Shown: in pieces, positions 39,301 through 46,622 of the stretch
Layout of the letters: every line of letters begins with the position of its first letter
Numbering within the stretch: the stretch's first letter is position 1
Origin: CAYQQQ01 sp964420125
Lineage (GTDB): Bacteria; Actinomycetota; Acidimicrobiia; Acidimicrobiales; Microtrichaceae
Direction of reading: 5' to 3'
Assembly (NCBI GenBank): GCA_964420125.1
Contig: CAYQQQ010000006.1
Coordinates: forward strand, 138,996-202,995
Length of the DNA stretch: 64,000 nucleotides
Notes under the pieces: generated by a model
Told to the model about the DNA's origin: nothing
Database searches by the model: none
The model's input: only the letters and a program-made list of their open reading frames with translations
Made by a program: the position numbers and the translations under genes

Positions 39301-41329
39301 TGCTGCGGGCCTCCTCGGCGAGCTGGCCGTCCTCGCCGTCCCACACGGCACGGGCGACCACGTCGGCCGTGCCCGCCCGCAGGGCCCGGTACTCGAGGGT
39401 GAGCTCGCGGGTCTCCTCGGGCTGGAGGGTGCCGATCCCCAGGTCCGGCCCGGGCCCCCACGGCTCGAGGGGATCCTCGGTGGCGCCCTCGGCCGGCTCG
39501 ACCCTCGGGAGGCCGTCGAGCCCCACCCCGGTGAGCTCCTCGGAGCTGGTGTTGGTCAGCTGGACCGTCACCTCGAACACCTCGGGGACCGGGTTGCCGT
39601 CACCGTCGGTCGCCAGGGGGACCGTCGAGGGGGCGTCGACGTCCACCGAGAGGGTCAGCGGCGCCTGGCCGGCCCGCACCCGCTGGCTGGCGGACACCGG
39701 CGCCCCGTTGTCCGCGGCGGTGCCCGCTGCGCTCACCCGCACGGTGGCTCCCCGGGGGTCGTCCAACGTGCCGGGGATCTGGAGGTGCACTGACTGGCCC
39801 TCGCCCAGCAGGGGCACCGTGGAGGGGTTCGGTGCGCCGAGCTCGGCGCCGCCGGGCACGCTCGGGTCGACCTCGGCGGTGACGTCCACACCCGAGACGT
39901 CGACGTTGCCGATGTTGACCAGGTCGGCCGACACGGTGAACGCCTCGCCGTCGGCGAGCTCCGTGGGCGACACCGAGAGGTTCTGCAGCTCCATCTCGCG
40001 CACCACCCTGGCCTCGAGGGAGGCGGTGGCCGAGTCGGTGGTGACCACGCCCTGGTCGGTCTCGCTGCGGATGGCGGCCACCAGGTCGGTGGTGCCCTCC
40101 GCCAGGGTGCGCACCTGGTAGGTGAACACGCGCTGCTGGCCGCCGTACATCTGGAACCCGCCGGGGATCGGGGCGGGGTCGGGGCCGCTGACGATCTCGG
40201 CCACGGAGGGGTCGCCGACGGTCAGGCCGAGGTCCGCGGGGTCGAGGTCGACCTCGGCGTAGCCGGCGTCCGACGCGCCGGCGTCGACGGTGACCCGCAC
40301 GGTGCGCTCACGGTCGAGCGCCACGGGCTGCTGGCCGAGCACCTCGACCGACACCTGGGGCCGGGGCCGTTCGTGCAGCACGGTGAACACCTGCTGGTCG
40401 GCGTCGCCCACGCTCACGTGCACCATGTCGTAGGGGGTGGGCTGTCGCGCCGGACCGTGGGGGTCGACGGGGCTGTGCTCGTCCCAGAGGTAGAGGTCCC
40501 ACTCGCCCGGGGGCAGCCCGAAGGCCCAGTCGGGGTACACGGTGGGGTTCTGGGCGTTGATCCAGCGGGCGTCCACGCAGCGGGGGCCGCCGTCGGGGGG
40601 TCCCCACGGAGCGTCCAACCCCGGCGTCGTCCCCGGCCGGTAGTACTCCCAGCCGCCGAGGAACAGGCAGTCGTCCAGCGTCGGGTCGTCGCCCGGCCTC
40701 ACCGCCACCCCTCCGGAGGTGCGGCGATCGGTGAGCGCAGTGCCGTCGGGTCGGTTGGCCTTGACGTGCACCTTGTACATGGTGGGGGTCACCCACACGG
40801 CGCCGTAGCCGGATCGTCGGCCCCCGCTGTAGGCGCCGAAGTTCTGCCAGAGGGTGCCGTCGAGGCCGTGCCAGGAGCCGCCCGGGGTGTAGCGGACGGT
40901 GCAGGTGAGGTCCCGGACCCCACAGCCCCCCTCGACGGTCATCCCCGCGTTCATGGACGGCCACAGCACGTTCCAGTCGGGGTCCTCCGGATCCCCGACG
41001 TTGTCGGCGGTGTAGGTCCAGGTGACGGTGTCGCCCCAGGCGATGGCGGCCCGGCGCGGGCTGATGGCTGCGCCGTTCTCGTTCGGCAGGAGGCACTGGG
41101 TGCCCTCCGGGTAGCCCTCCGGCACCACCCAGGTGTTGGGGTTGGGGCCGGGGATGCAGTCGGGGTGGGGGCGCACCTCCTCGGCGGCCGCCGGTGTGGC
41201 GACCGTGGCGGTGCCCAGGGTCACCAGCAGTCCGCCCAGCAGCGCGGTGACCGCCACCAGCGCTCCCCAGCGGGCGCGACGGGAGCGGGCTCGCCCCGTG
41301 AGGGCCATCGTGCCGTGGTGTGCGTCCAT
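36320..41329 (-). CDS. Giant secreted SGNH hydrolase with CARDB-, PKD- and Ig-like modules
   Basis: The 1669-residue exported protein begins with a signal peptide (GALVAVTALLGGLLVTLG region) and an N-terminal domain of about 290 residues, then several CARDB/DUF11-like beta modules (about 290-870). A GDSL/SGNH esterase domain follows: IVIVSIGDSMSSGEG with nucleophile Ser918, LACSG, MTSGINDIKFE and GGFHPNIAGHAVFGD. After it come a Big/cadherin-like module (LDVLANDTDPEDQTLHVTS), a PKD module (STVEWDLDDDGAFDDG), and terminal Ig-like repeats. No sortase or TM anchor is visible. ATG 41329 has GGGAGG 5 nt upstream. It likely cleaves an ester in a polysaccharide or lipid outside the cell. Confidence 0.85.
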   Translation of the reverse strand: MDAHHGTMALTGRARSRRARWGALVAVTALLGGLLVTLGTATVATPAAAEEVRPHPDCIPGPNPNTWVVPEGYPEGTQCLLPNENGAAISPRRAAIAWGDTVTWTYTADNVGDPEDPDWNVLWPSMNAGMTVEGGCGVRDLTCTVRYTPGGSWHGLDGTLWQNFGAYSGGRRSGYGAVWVTPTMYKVHVKANRPDGTALTDRRTSGGVAVRPGDDPTLDDCLFLGGWEYYRPGTTPGLDAPWGPPDGGPRCVDARWINAQNPTVYPDWAFGLPPGEWDLYLWDEHSPVDPHGPARQPTPYDMVHVSVGDADQQVFTVLHERPRPQVSVEVLGQQPVALDRERTVRVTVDAGASDAGYAEVDLDPADLGLTVGDPSVAEIVSGPDPAPIPGGFQMYGGQQRVFTYQVRTLAEGTTDLVAAIRSETDQGVVTTDSATASLEARVVREMELQNLSVSPTELADGEAFTVSADLVNIGNVDVSGVDVTAEVDPSVPGGAELGAPNPSTVPLLGEGQSVHLQIPGTLDDPRGATVRVSAAGTAADNGAPVSASQRVRAGQAPLTLSVDVDAPSTVPLATDGDGNPVPEVFEVTVQLTNTSSEELTGVGLDGLPRVEPAEGATEDPLEPWGPGPDLGIGTLQPEETRELTLEYRALRAGTADVVARAVWDGEDGQLAEEARSTVRVTTAEDLEVDVTKVPEEAELGEKVVARVEVTNLSTEHEVTDVQVEDLHFADVPGRVLSAPQGDAVGFTLQPGQTKALLWELTYDDQAGSGAGGASTVRFDVSGTRDGEEVSGTAERTIQVRTPAELRWEMERRFTGGGTAVTDYAGAHPDEWHIDITLDRPGGCDDGELELFTVAGDTETPFDEFTAVTGEPCRWRLALDNLSPFTLRARLTGPDDEILVEETERLEPRDIVIVSIGDSMSSGEGAMDPMTGWSFAQCDRSELAGPAQAALRIEDDDDPGTLDDDHTSVTFVHLACSGAWTESGLLGSFPGTGTQASLGPPLPPQLYTIPSILGTRKVDALLMTSGINDIKFENFLVHCLDHDDCADVPFEGEPVGDVIGQRLGRLPDMYASLSYRIGEMGIEADDVYLLEYPDPSKDDAGEYCDYRFATKHLEPAELEFLEFTMQVPLNQRGAEAAQAHGWNRVGGVMSAFRNHGVCAGFYWSNGIGDSLSSQGTVYGGFHPNIAGHAVFGDIIYRSMHGNGVDSGDAGNEGSITAPTQLSGDAPAGSHEIEISSNQFAAGDVVTINPGHANAQTLRVTEVHSLVFDQPLQADHFDGEVIVRTSSLPPETGANDPPDALDDELAVAPSGPTELDVLANDTDPEDQTLHVTSVTGDHVAASADGTALVWDRPGASCEPATARYRAVDEGGTTSGEATVTLTPECATLGIDVTGDTTAEGSTATLDATVDGAAGTSTVEWDLDDDGAFDDGAGASATIEALDGPASLPVAARVTDEAGRQATGSATVEVTNVAPTATLVAPPTGTTGTALTLSVTDVQDVAGDPVAIAFACGGGPFGASAVCTPSAAGAYAVAVRLDDGDGGITELGAAVTVTDPSPPSDTTDPVVTVSRPRPGEIWWGDRRVGTGSWRSPAVVLGWTTVTATATDDVGVTGVTFRVNDRTIPATAVRVTGSTYSFRYRPSSRAARDAVTVTALDEAGNTTTARTTILGFR

Positions 41330-41388
41330 CGTCGCCTCCCGTGGAGCGGGGCTCTCCGCGGCAGAGGGGGCACCACGCGCCGGGTGGA

Positions 41389-41422
41389 ACGCTACGCACC
41401 AGGCGCGAACGAAGCGCGAACG
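41389..41422 (-). promoter_or_regulatory. Promoter of the SGNH hydrolase gene with 11-bp-spaced direct repeat
   Basis: A -10 box TAGCGT (41394 down to 41389) gives a leader of about 50 nt. Its -35 region overlaps two copies of GCGCGAACG at 41403-41411 and 41414-41422 (plus-strand coordinates), spaced one helical turn apart, as expected for tandem activator binding. Confidence 0.4.
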
Positions 41423-41448
41423 GCCCCGACCGGCGCCCGACCACGCTT

Positions 41449-41488
41449 CTGGCAGCTGTGAGCCCCGCCGGTGTGGTCCCACGCCAGT
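41449..41488 (-). repeat. Dispersed hairpin repeat, copy 3
   Basis: On the minus strand ACTGGCGTGGGACCACACCGG is followed by CACAGCTGCCAG; the core TGGGACCACACCGG (41468-41481) is identical to copies 1 and 2 and the outer CTGGC/GCCAG arms pair. It lies between the valS stop and the SGNH promoter on the minus strand. Confidence 0.7.
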
Positions 41489-41555
41489 CAGTTGGACTTC
41501 GGGAGGCCAGGAGGTCGGGCGTCGCGCCCACCGCCCAGGGCCGAGCGCCGGGCGT

Positions 41556-44168
41556 TCAGTCGGCAGGGGCGAGGGTGACCTCGACCGCGAAGGCGTCGCC
41601 GGGGCGAAGCTCCAGCCCCGCCACCCGGCCGGCGTCGCAGACGTCCCCCTTCACGCGCTCGAGCAGCTCCAGGCGCTCGGGGGTGTCGGTCACCACGGCG
41701 CTGGCGATCGGGTTGCGCATCGAGACCTTGGCCGCCGACTTGGCCCCCCGCAGCTCCCCCAGCACGATCCCGGCCACCCTCAGCGCGTCGATGGCCTCGC
41801 CGCCGGCGGCCTCTCGCAGCGGCGCGGCCTCCGGCCAGCGGGCGCGGTGCACGGAGCCCTCCATCCACCACGACCACACCTCTTCGCAGGTGAAGGGCAG
41901 GAACGGGGCGAACAGGCGGTGCAGCGTCGACAGCGCCAGCTCCAGGGCGGCGCGAGCCGAGCCGGTGGCGGCGGGGGTGTGGTCGCCGCCGTAGGCGCGG
42001 GCCTTCACCAGCTCCAGGTAGTCGTCGCAGAAGGCCCAGAAGAAGGCCTCGGTGCGCTCCAGGGCGCGGGCGTAGTCGACGTCCTCGAAGGCGGCGGTGG
42101 CGTCGTCCACCAGGTCGGCCAGGCCGGCCAGCATCGAGCGGTCGAGCGCCTCGGTCACCGCCTCCGCTCCGAGTCGGGTGACCTCCCCGGTGTCGGGGTC
42201 GACCCCGAAGCCGAGGGCGAACCTGGAGGCGTTGAGGAGCTTGATGGCCAGGCGTCGGCCCACCTTCATCTGGGCGACGTCGAAGGCGGTGTCGGTGCCC
42301 GGCCGGGCGCTGGCCGCCCAGTAGCGCACGGCGTCGGGGGAGTGCTCGTGGAGCATCTCCGTGGGCACCACCACGTTGCCCTTCGACTTCGACATCTTCT
42401 TGCGGTCGGGGTCCAGGATCCACCCCGAGAGCGCCACGTCGGACCACGGGACGTGGCCGAACTCGTAGTGGCTCCGCAGCACGGTGGAGAACAACCAGGT
42501 GCGGATGATGTCGTGGCCCTGGGGTCGGAGGTCCATGGGGAAGGTGCGGGCGAACAGGTCGTCGTCCTCGCCCCAGGCGCAGGCGATCAGCGGGGTGAGC
42601 GACGACGTGGCCCAGGTGTCCATGATGTCGGGGTCGCCGGCGAAGCCACCGGGCACGCCCCGCTGGTCCTCGCTGAACCCCGGCGGGCACTCCGCCTGGG
42701 GGTCGACCGGCAGGGTGCGCTCGTCCGCCACGATCGGGTGCTCGAGCTCGGGCTCGCCGGCGTCGTCGAGGCGGTACCACACGGGGATGGGCACGCCGAA
42801 GTACCGCTGGCGGGAGATCAGCCAGTCGCCGTTGAGGCCGCCCACCCAGTTGTCGTAGCGGTGCCGCATGTAGTCGGGGTGCCAGCGCAGCTCCGCCCCC
42901 CGGGCCACCAGCTCCGCCTTGAGCGCCTCGGAGCGTCCGCCGTTGCGGATGTACCACTGCCGGGAGCTGACGATCTCGAGGGGCTTGTCGCCCTTCTCGT
43001 AGAACTTCACCGGATGCGTGATGGGTCGCGGGTCGCCCACCAGCTCGCCGGTCTCCCGCAGCATCTCCACCATCTGCGCCTGAGCGCCGCCGGGGGCCTT
43101 GCGGGCGATGCGCCCGTAGCGCTGCCGGGCATCGTCGGTGGTGAGCCACTCGGGTGCTTCCGCATCGAAGCGGCCGTCGCGGCCGAGGCAGGCGCGGGTG
43201 GGCAGCTGCAGCTCCCGCCACCAGGTCACGTCGGTGAGGTCGCCGAAGGTGCAGATCATGGCGATGCCGGTGCCCTTGTCGGGCTCGGCCAGCTCGTGGG
43301 CGACCACGGGCACCTCCACCCCGAACACGGGGGTGGTGACCGCGGAGCCGAACAGGGGCCGGTAGCGGTCGTCGTCGGGATGGGCCACCAGCGCCACGCA
43401 GCTCACCACCAGCTCGGGGCGCGTCGTGTCGATCAGGACGTCGCCTGCGCCGTCGGTGCGATGGAAGGCGAGCTGGTGGTAGGCGCCGGGACGCTCCCGG
43501 TCCTCGAGCTCCGCCTGGGCGACGGCGGTCTGGAAGGTGACGTCCCACAGCGAGGGGGCCTCGGTGGAGTACGCCTCTCCGCGGGCCAGGTTGTGCAGGA
43601 AGGCCCTCTGGGAGATGCGCCGACAGCGCTCGTCGATGGTGGCGTAGGTCATGGACCAGTCGATGGACAGCCCGAGGTGGCGCCAGGTGGCCTCGAAGGC
43701 CTGCTCGTCGACCACCAGCAGCCGTTCGCAGAGCTCGATGAAGTTGGGCCGGCTCATCCGCACGTAGTCGGCCCGGTCCTTGGCCGGCTGATCGGGGGGC
43801 TCGAGGCCGGCCTGGTAGGGCACCGTCGGGTCGCAGAGGACCCCGAAGTAGTTCTCCACCCTGCGCTCGGTGGGCAGGCCGTTGTCGTCCCAGCCCATCG
43901 GGTAGAAGACCTCCTTGCCCCTCATGCGCTGGAAGCGGGCCACGGTGTCGGTGTGGGTGTAGGAGAACACGTGGCCCACGTGCAGCGACCCGGACACGGT
44001 GGGGGGAGGCGTGTCGATGGAGAAGACGTCGTCGCGGCTGGCGCGGCGATCGAAGCGGTAGGTGCCCTGCTCCTCCCACACCGCGGACCAGGTGTCGTCC
44101 AGGCCGTCGAGGGTCGGCTTGGCGGGGACCCGGCGGGTGGGGCGAGGGGTGGGAGGTTGGGCTGGCAT
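41556..44168 (-). CDS. valS: Valyl-tRNA synthetase, archaeal-type
   Basis: Charges tRNA-Val; class Ia, 870 residues. HIGH is HVGHVFSYTHTD, followed by VFYPMGWDDNGLPTERRVENYFG; the editing CP1 domain and KMSKSKGN are present, then a DALR-like anticodon domain. Typical bacterial ValRS reads GTDHAGIATQ at the position of GWDDNGLPTE, and carries a C-terminal coiled coil, which is missing here. This is the archaeal/rickettsial variety, apparently the window's only valS. ATG 44168 is supported by TACCCT (44178-44183, minus) 9 nt upstream; the longer frame to 44603 is antisense to the SDR gene. Confidence 0.92.
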   Translation of the reverse strand: MPAQPPTPRPTRRVPAKPTLDGLDDTWSAVWEEQGTYRFDRRASRDDVFSIDTPPPTVSGSLHVGHVFSYTHTDTVARFQRMRGKEVFYPMGWDDNGLPTERRVENYFGVLCDPTVPYQAGLEPPDQPAKDRADYVRMSRPNFIELCERLLVVDEQAFEATWRHLGLSIDWSMTYATIDERCRRISQRAFLHNLARGEAYSTEAPSLWDVTFQTAVAQAELEDRERPGAYHQLAFHRTDGAGDVLIDTTRPELVVSCVALVAHPDDDRYRPLFGSAVTTPVFGVEVPVVAHELAEPDKGTGIAMICTFGDLTDVTWWRELQLPTRACLGRDGRFDAEAPEWLTTDDARQRYGRIARKAPGGAQAQMVEMLRETGELVGDPRPITHPVKFYEKGDKPLEIVSSRQWYIRNGGRSEALKAELVARGAELRWHPDYMRHRYDNWVGGLNGDWLISRQRYFGVPIPVWYRLDDAGEPELEHPIVADERTLPVDPQAECPPGFSEDQRGVPGGFAGDPDIMDTWATSSLTPLIACAWGEDDDLFARTFPMDLRPQGHDIIRTWLFSTVLRSHYEFGHVPWSDVALSGWILDPDRKKMSKSKGNVVVPTEMLHEHSPDAVRYWAASARPGTDTAFDVAQMKVGRRLAIKLLNASRFALGFGVDPDTGEVTRLGAEAVTEALDRSMLAGLADLVDDATAAFEDVDYARALERTEAFFWAFCDDYLELVKARAYGGDHTPAATGSARAALELALSTLHRLFAPFLPFTCEEVWSWWMEGSVHRARWPEAAPLREAAGGEAIDALRVAGIVLGELRGAKSAAKVSMRNPIASAVVTDTPERLELLERVKGDVCDAGRVAGLELRPGDAFAVEVTLAPAD

Positions 44169-44256
44169 AAGGTCTGAAGGGTAGTGGCCTCCCGACACCT
44201 CGCCGAAGGTGGTTCGCGGTGTCGGCGGTGGGCCGAGGGCGTCGAAGGGGGCAGCG

Positions 44257-45084
44257 ATGGACCTGAGCAGCGGAGCAGCGATCGTGACCGGCGCGGCCGG
44301 GGGGATCGGGGTGGCCATGGTGGGCGGCCTGCGTTCGGCGGGGATGGCCGTGGTGGCCGCCGATCGGGACGAGGACCGTCTCCGGGCGCTGCAGGCGTCG
44401 CAGGAGGGCGGAGAGGGCGAGGGCCGGCCGGCGATGAGGATCGTCGCCGGCGACGTGCGCGACCGCGCCCACCACGAGGCGCTGGTGGACGCCGCCCGCG
44501 ACCTCGGCGGGCTGCGCCTCAGCGTGTTGAACGCGGGGGTGACGGTGACCGGGTGGAGCTGGGAGCTCCCGTTGGAGGCCTGGGAGCTGGTCGTCGACAC
44601 CAACTACTGGGGGGTGGTGCACGGCGTGCGCGCGGCCCTCGCCGAGATGGTGCCCGCCGGCGAGGGGTGGGTGGTGGCGGTGGCGTCCGGGGCCGGGCTG
44701 GTCGCCACGCCCGCGCTGGCCCCCTACGTGTCCAGCAAGCACGCGGTGGTGGGGATGATGGAGTCGGTGCACCACGAGCTGGCACGCGTGGGCAGCGGCG
44801 CGGGGGTGTCGGTGGTGTGCCCCGGCAACATCGCCACGGGGCTGCCCCAGCGCCCGGAGGCCTTCGTCGGAGATCCGGCCGACCCCGTCCTGGCCGGCCT
44901 GCACGCCACGGTGCGCGCCGGTGTGGAGGCGGGGGCGGCACCCGACACGGTCGTGGAGGCCACGCTGGACGGCGTGCGCCACGAGCGCTTCTGGATCCTC
45001 CCCCAACCGGAGGTGGGTTGGGCCGCGCACGACCGGACCCGCCGGCTGGAGGAGGGCGAGGCGCCGGTCGACCTGCTGGGGTGA
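44257..45084 (+). CDS. SDR-family oxidoreductase
   Basis: Short-chain dehydrogenase of 275 residues: AIVTGAAGGIGVAMV (cofactor loop), DRDEDRL, LNAGV, VAVASGAGL (Ser), YVSSKHAVV (YxxxK) and VVCPGNIATGLPQRP. The C-terminus (WILPQPEVGWAAHDRTRRLEEGEAP) is typical of actinobacterial SDRs acting on hydrophobic alcohols. ATG 44257 has AAGGGGG about 6 nt upstream. It diverges from valS. Confidence 0.87.
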   Translation: MDLSSGAAIVTGAAGGIGVAMVGGLRSAGMAVVAADRDEDRLRALQASQEGGEGEGRPAMRIVAGDVRDRAHHEALVDAARDLGGLRLSVLNAGVTVTGWSWELPLEAWELVVDTNYWGVVHGVRAALAEMVPAGEGWVVAVASGAGLVATPALAPYVSSKHAVVGMMESVHHELARVGSGAGVSVVCPGNIATGLPQRPEAFVGDPADPVLAGLHATVRAGVEAGAAPDTVVEATLDGVRHERFWILPQPEVGWAAHDRTRRLEEGEAPVDLLG

Positions 45085-45085
45085 G

Positions 45086-45107
45086 GAGCACGGCGGACAG
45101 CGTGCTC
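45086..45107. terminator. Hairpin between convergent genes
   Basis: GAGCACG (45086-45092) and CGTGCTC (45101-45107) pair around an 8-nt loop immediately after the SDR stop. A second stem, GGGGCG (45156-45161) with CGCCCC (45171-45176), lies before the convergent gene's stop at 45191. Confidence 0.55.
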
Positions 45108-45190
45108 GGCCATCGATCGCCCGGCAGGCGTCGAGGGCGTCGAGCGGGCGGCATCGGGGCGCGCCCGGCACGCCCCGCGCCCGCAAGCGG

Positions 45191-46465
45191 TCACTCCTGG
45201 GCCACCGCCACGCGGTTGCCGCCGCTGGCGTGCGCCTCCTTGGCAGCGCTGCGCGCCTGTTCGAGCAGGTCCTCGATGGAGGTCGCCCGGTGCGACTCCA
45301 CCACCCCGGCGGAGAAGGTGAAGTGCGGCCCCTCGTCGGCGGCGATGGCGAGCACCAGGGCCTCCCGCACGCGCTCCAACGCCGCGGACGCCTGCGGTGC
45401 CGCGCAGTTGCTGAGCAGCACGCCGTAGCGCGCTCCCTCCAGGCGGCACACGAGGTCGTCGGGTCGCAGGGTCAACCGCAGGGTGTCGGCCATCAGCCGG
45501 AGGGTCTCGTCGGCGAGGGTGTCGCCGTGCTGCAGGCGCACGTCGGCGAAGTCGTCGATGTCGAGGATGGCCAGGCAGAACGGGGTGAGGGAGCGGATCA
45601 TCTCCCGCAGGTTCCTGTCCATGGTCCCGGGACCGGGGAGCCCCGTCACCGGGTCCTCACGTCCGGCGGTGGACGGTCCCCGCTGCCGGCGTTGCTCGGC
45701 CACCCTGACTCCTGTGCGCTCGACCACCCATTCCAGGGTCTGCAGCGTGGCAGGGCTGACCCGCTCGCCGGGGGCCCCGAGCAGGGTGACCACTCCCAGC
45801 ACCCGGTCTCCGAGACGCAGGGGCACGCAGGTGGCCGACACCTCCATGGTGGGATCCTGGACGTGGGCGCAGGCATCGAGGCCGTTGGAGGACGCGGTGG
45901 TGACCGTGGCGTTGGAGGCCAGAGCGGCGCACCCCGGTGTGTCGGGGATCGGACGGGCCGGCAGCAGCTGGCCGTCGAGCAAGCGGACGGTCCAGCCCAC
46001 GCGCGGCTCCTCGGGCACGGCCAGCAGGAGCGTGAGGTCGCCGTCGGGGTGCAGCTCGTGGACGGCCCGCAGGGCGGCGCGCAGGGTGGCGGGCTCGGCG
46101 TCGGTCTGGGCGAGGGCCCGCTCGAAGCGGGCGCGGAACCGGCGGTCCTCCCGCTCCGATGCCAGGTCTGCCTGGAGGTCGTCCCTCGCGAGTCGCGCGG
46201 TGACCAGCTCCGACACCAGCGGTCGGACCACCCCGACGAAGGTGGCGACGATCGCCACCGCCCAGCCGATGATCCGCAGCAGGACGGCCTTGGCCCCGTC
46301 GAGGCCGCCGAAGCCGACCAGGAGCTCGGCCACCACCGGGGCGCCGGCCACTGCCAGTGCCACCCGCAGGGGCTCGGAGCCCCGAGCCGGCTGGCCGGAC
46401 CGCATCGCGGTGGTCCCCGGGCGTGGCGGACGGTCGGAATCGGATGTCGGACCGGACTGCGGCAC
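45191..46465 (-). CDS. Membrane GAF/degenerate-GGDEF protein
   Basis: The 424-residue protein has two N-terminal TM helices (LRVALAVAGAPVVAELLV and RIIGWAVAIVATFVGVV), a coiled segment, a GAF-like sensor (FRARFERALAQ to VVTLLGAPG) and a GGDEF-fold domain. The latter has DPVTGLPGPGTM for the DxLTGLxNR entry and RLEGARYGVLL where GGDEF should be, so diguanylate cyclase activity is not expected. GTG 46465 is chosen by AAGGAG 6 nt upstream; a TACCGT -10 lies about 35 nt before it. It is the second degenerate c-di-GMP-type protein in the window. Confidence 0.83.
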   Translation of the reverse strand: MPQSGPTSDSDRPPRPGTTAMRSGQPARGSEPLRVALAVAGAPVVAELLVGFGGLDGAKAVLLRIIGWAVAIVATFVGVVRPLVSELVTARLARDDLQADLASEREDRRFRARFERALAQTDAEPATLRAALRAVHELHPDGDLTLLLAVPEEPRVGWTVRLLDGQLLPARPIPDTPGCAALASNATVTTASSNGLDACAHVQDPTMEVSATCVPLRLGDRVLGVVTLLGAPGERVSPATLQTLEWVVERTGVRVAEQRRQRGPSTAGREDPVTGLPGPGTMDRNLREMIRSLTPFCLAILDIDDFADVRLQHGDTLADETLRLMADTLRLTLRPDDLVCRLEGARYGVLLSNCAAPQASAALERVREALVLAIAADEGPHFTFSAGVVESHRATSIEDLLEQARSAAKEAHASGGNRVAVAQE

Positions 46466-46622
46466 CGGCAGGCTCCTTCGGGTTCGAGGTCCCCGTCGAC
46501 GGTATCGGCCTCCCATGCGTTCGCGGCCGGTCGAGCCACGAGTGCCGTCCCTTGTCCGCGATGCTTCCTGGTGCAAGGATCTCTGCGGGCCCTCGTGCGG
46601 GGCTTCGTGATCGGAGGGCGTC

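Noticed and set aside
36287..39793. A plus-strand open frame of 1168 codons
   Set aside because: Antisense to the SGNH hydrolase gene, low-complexity Gly/Arg/Val content, no start signal.
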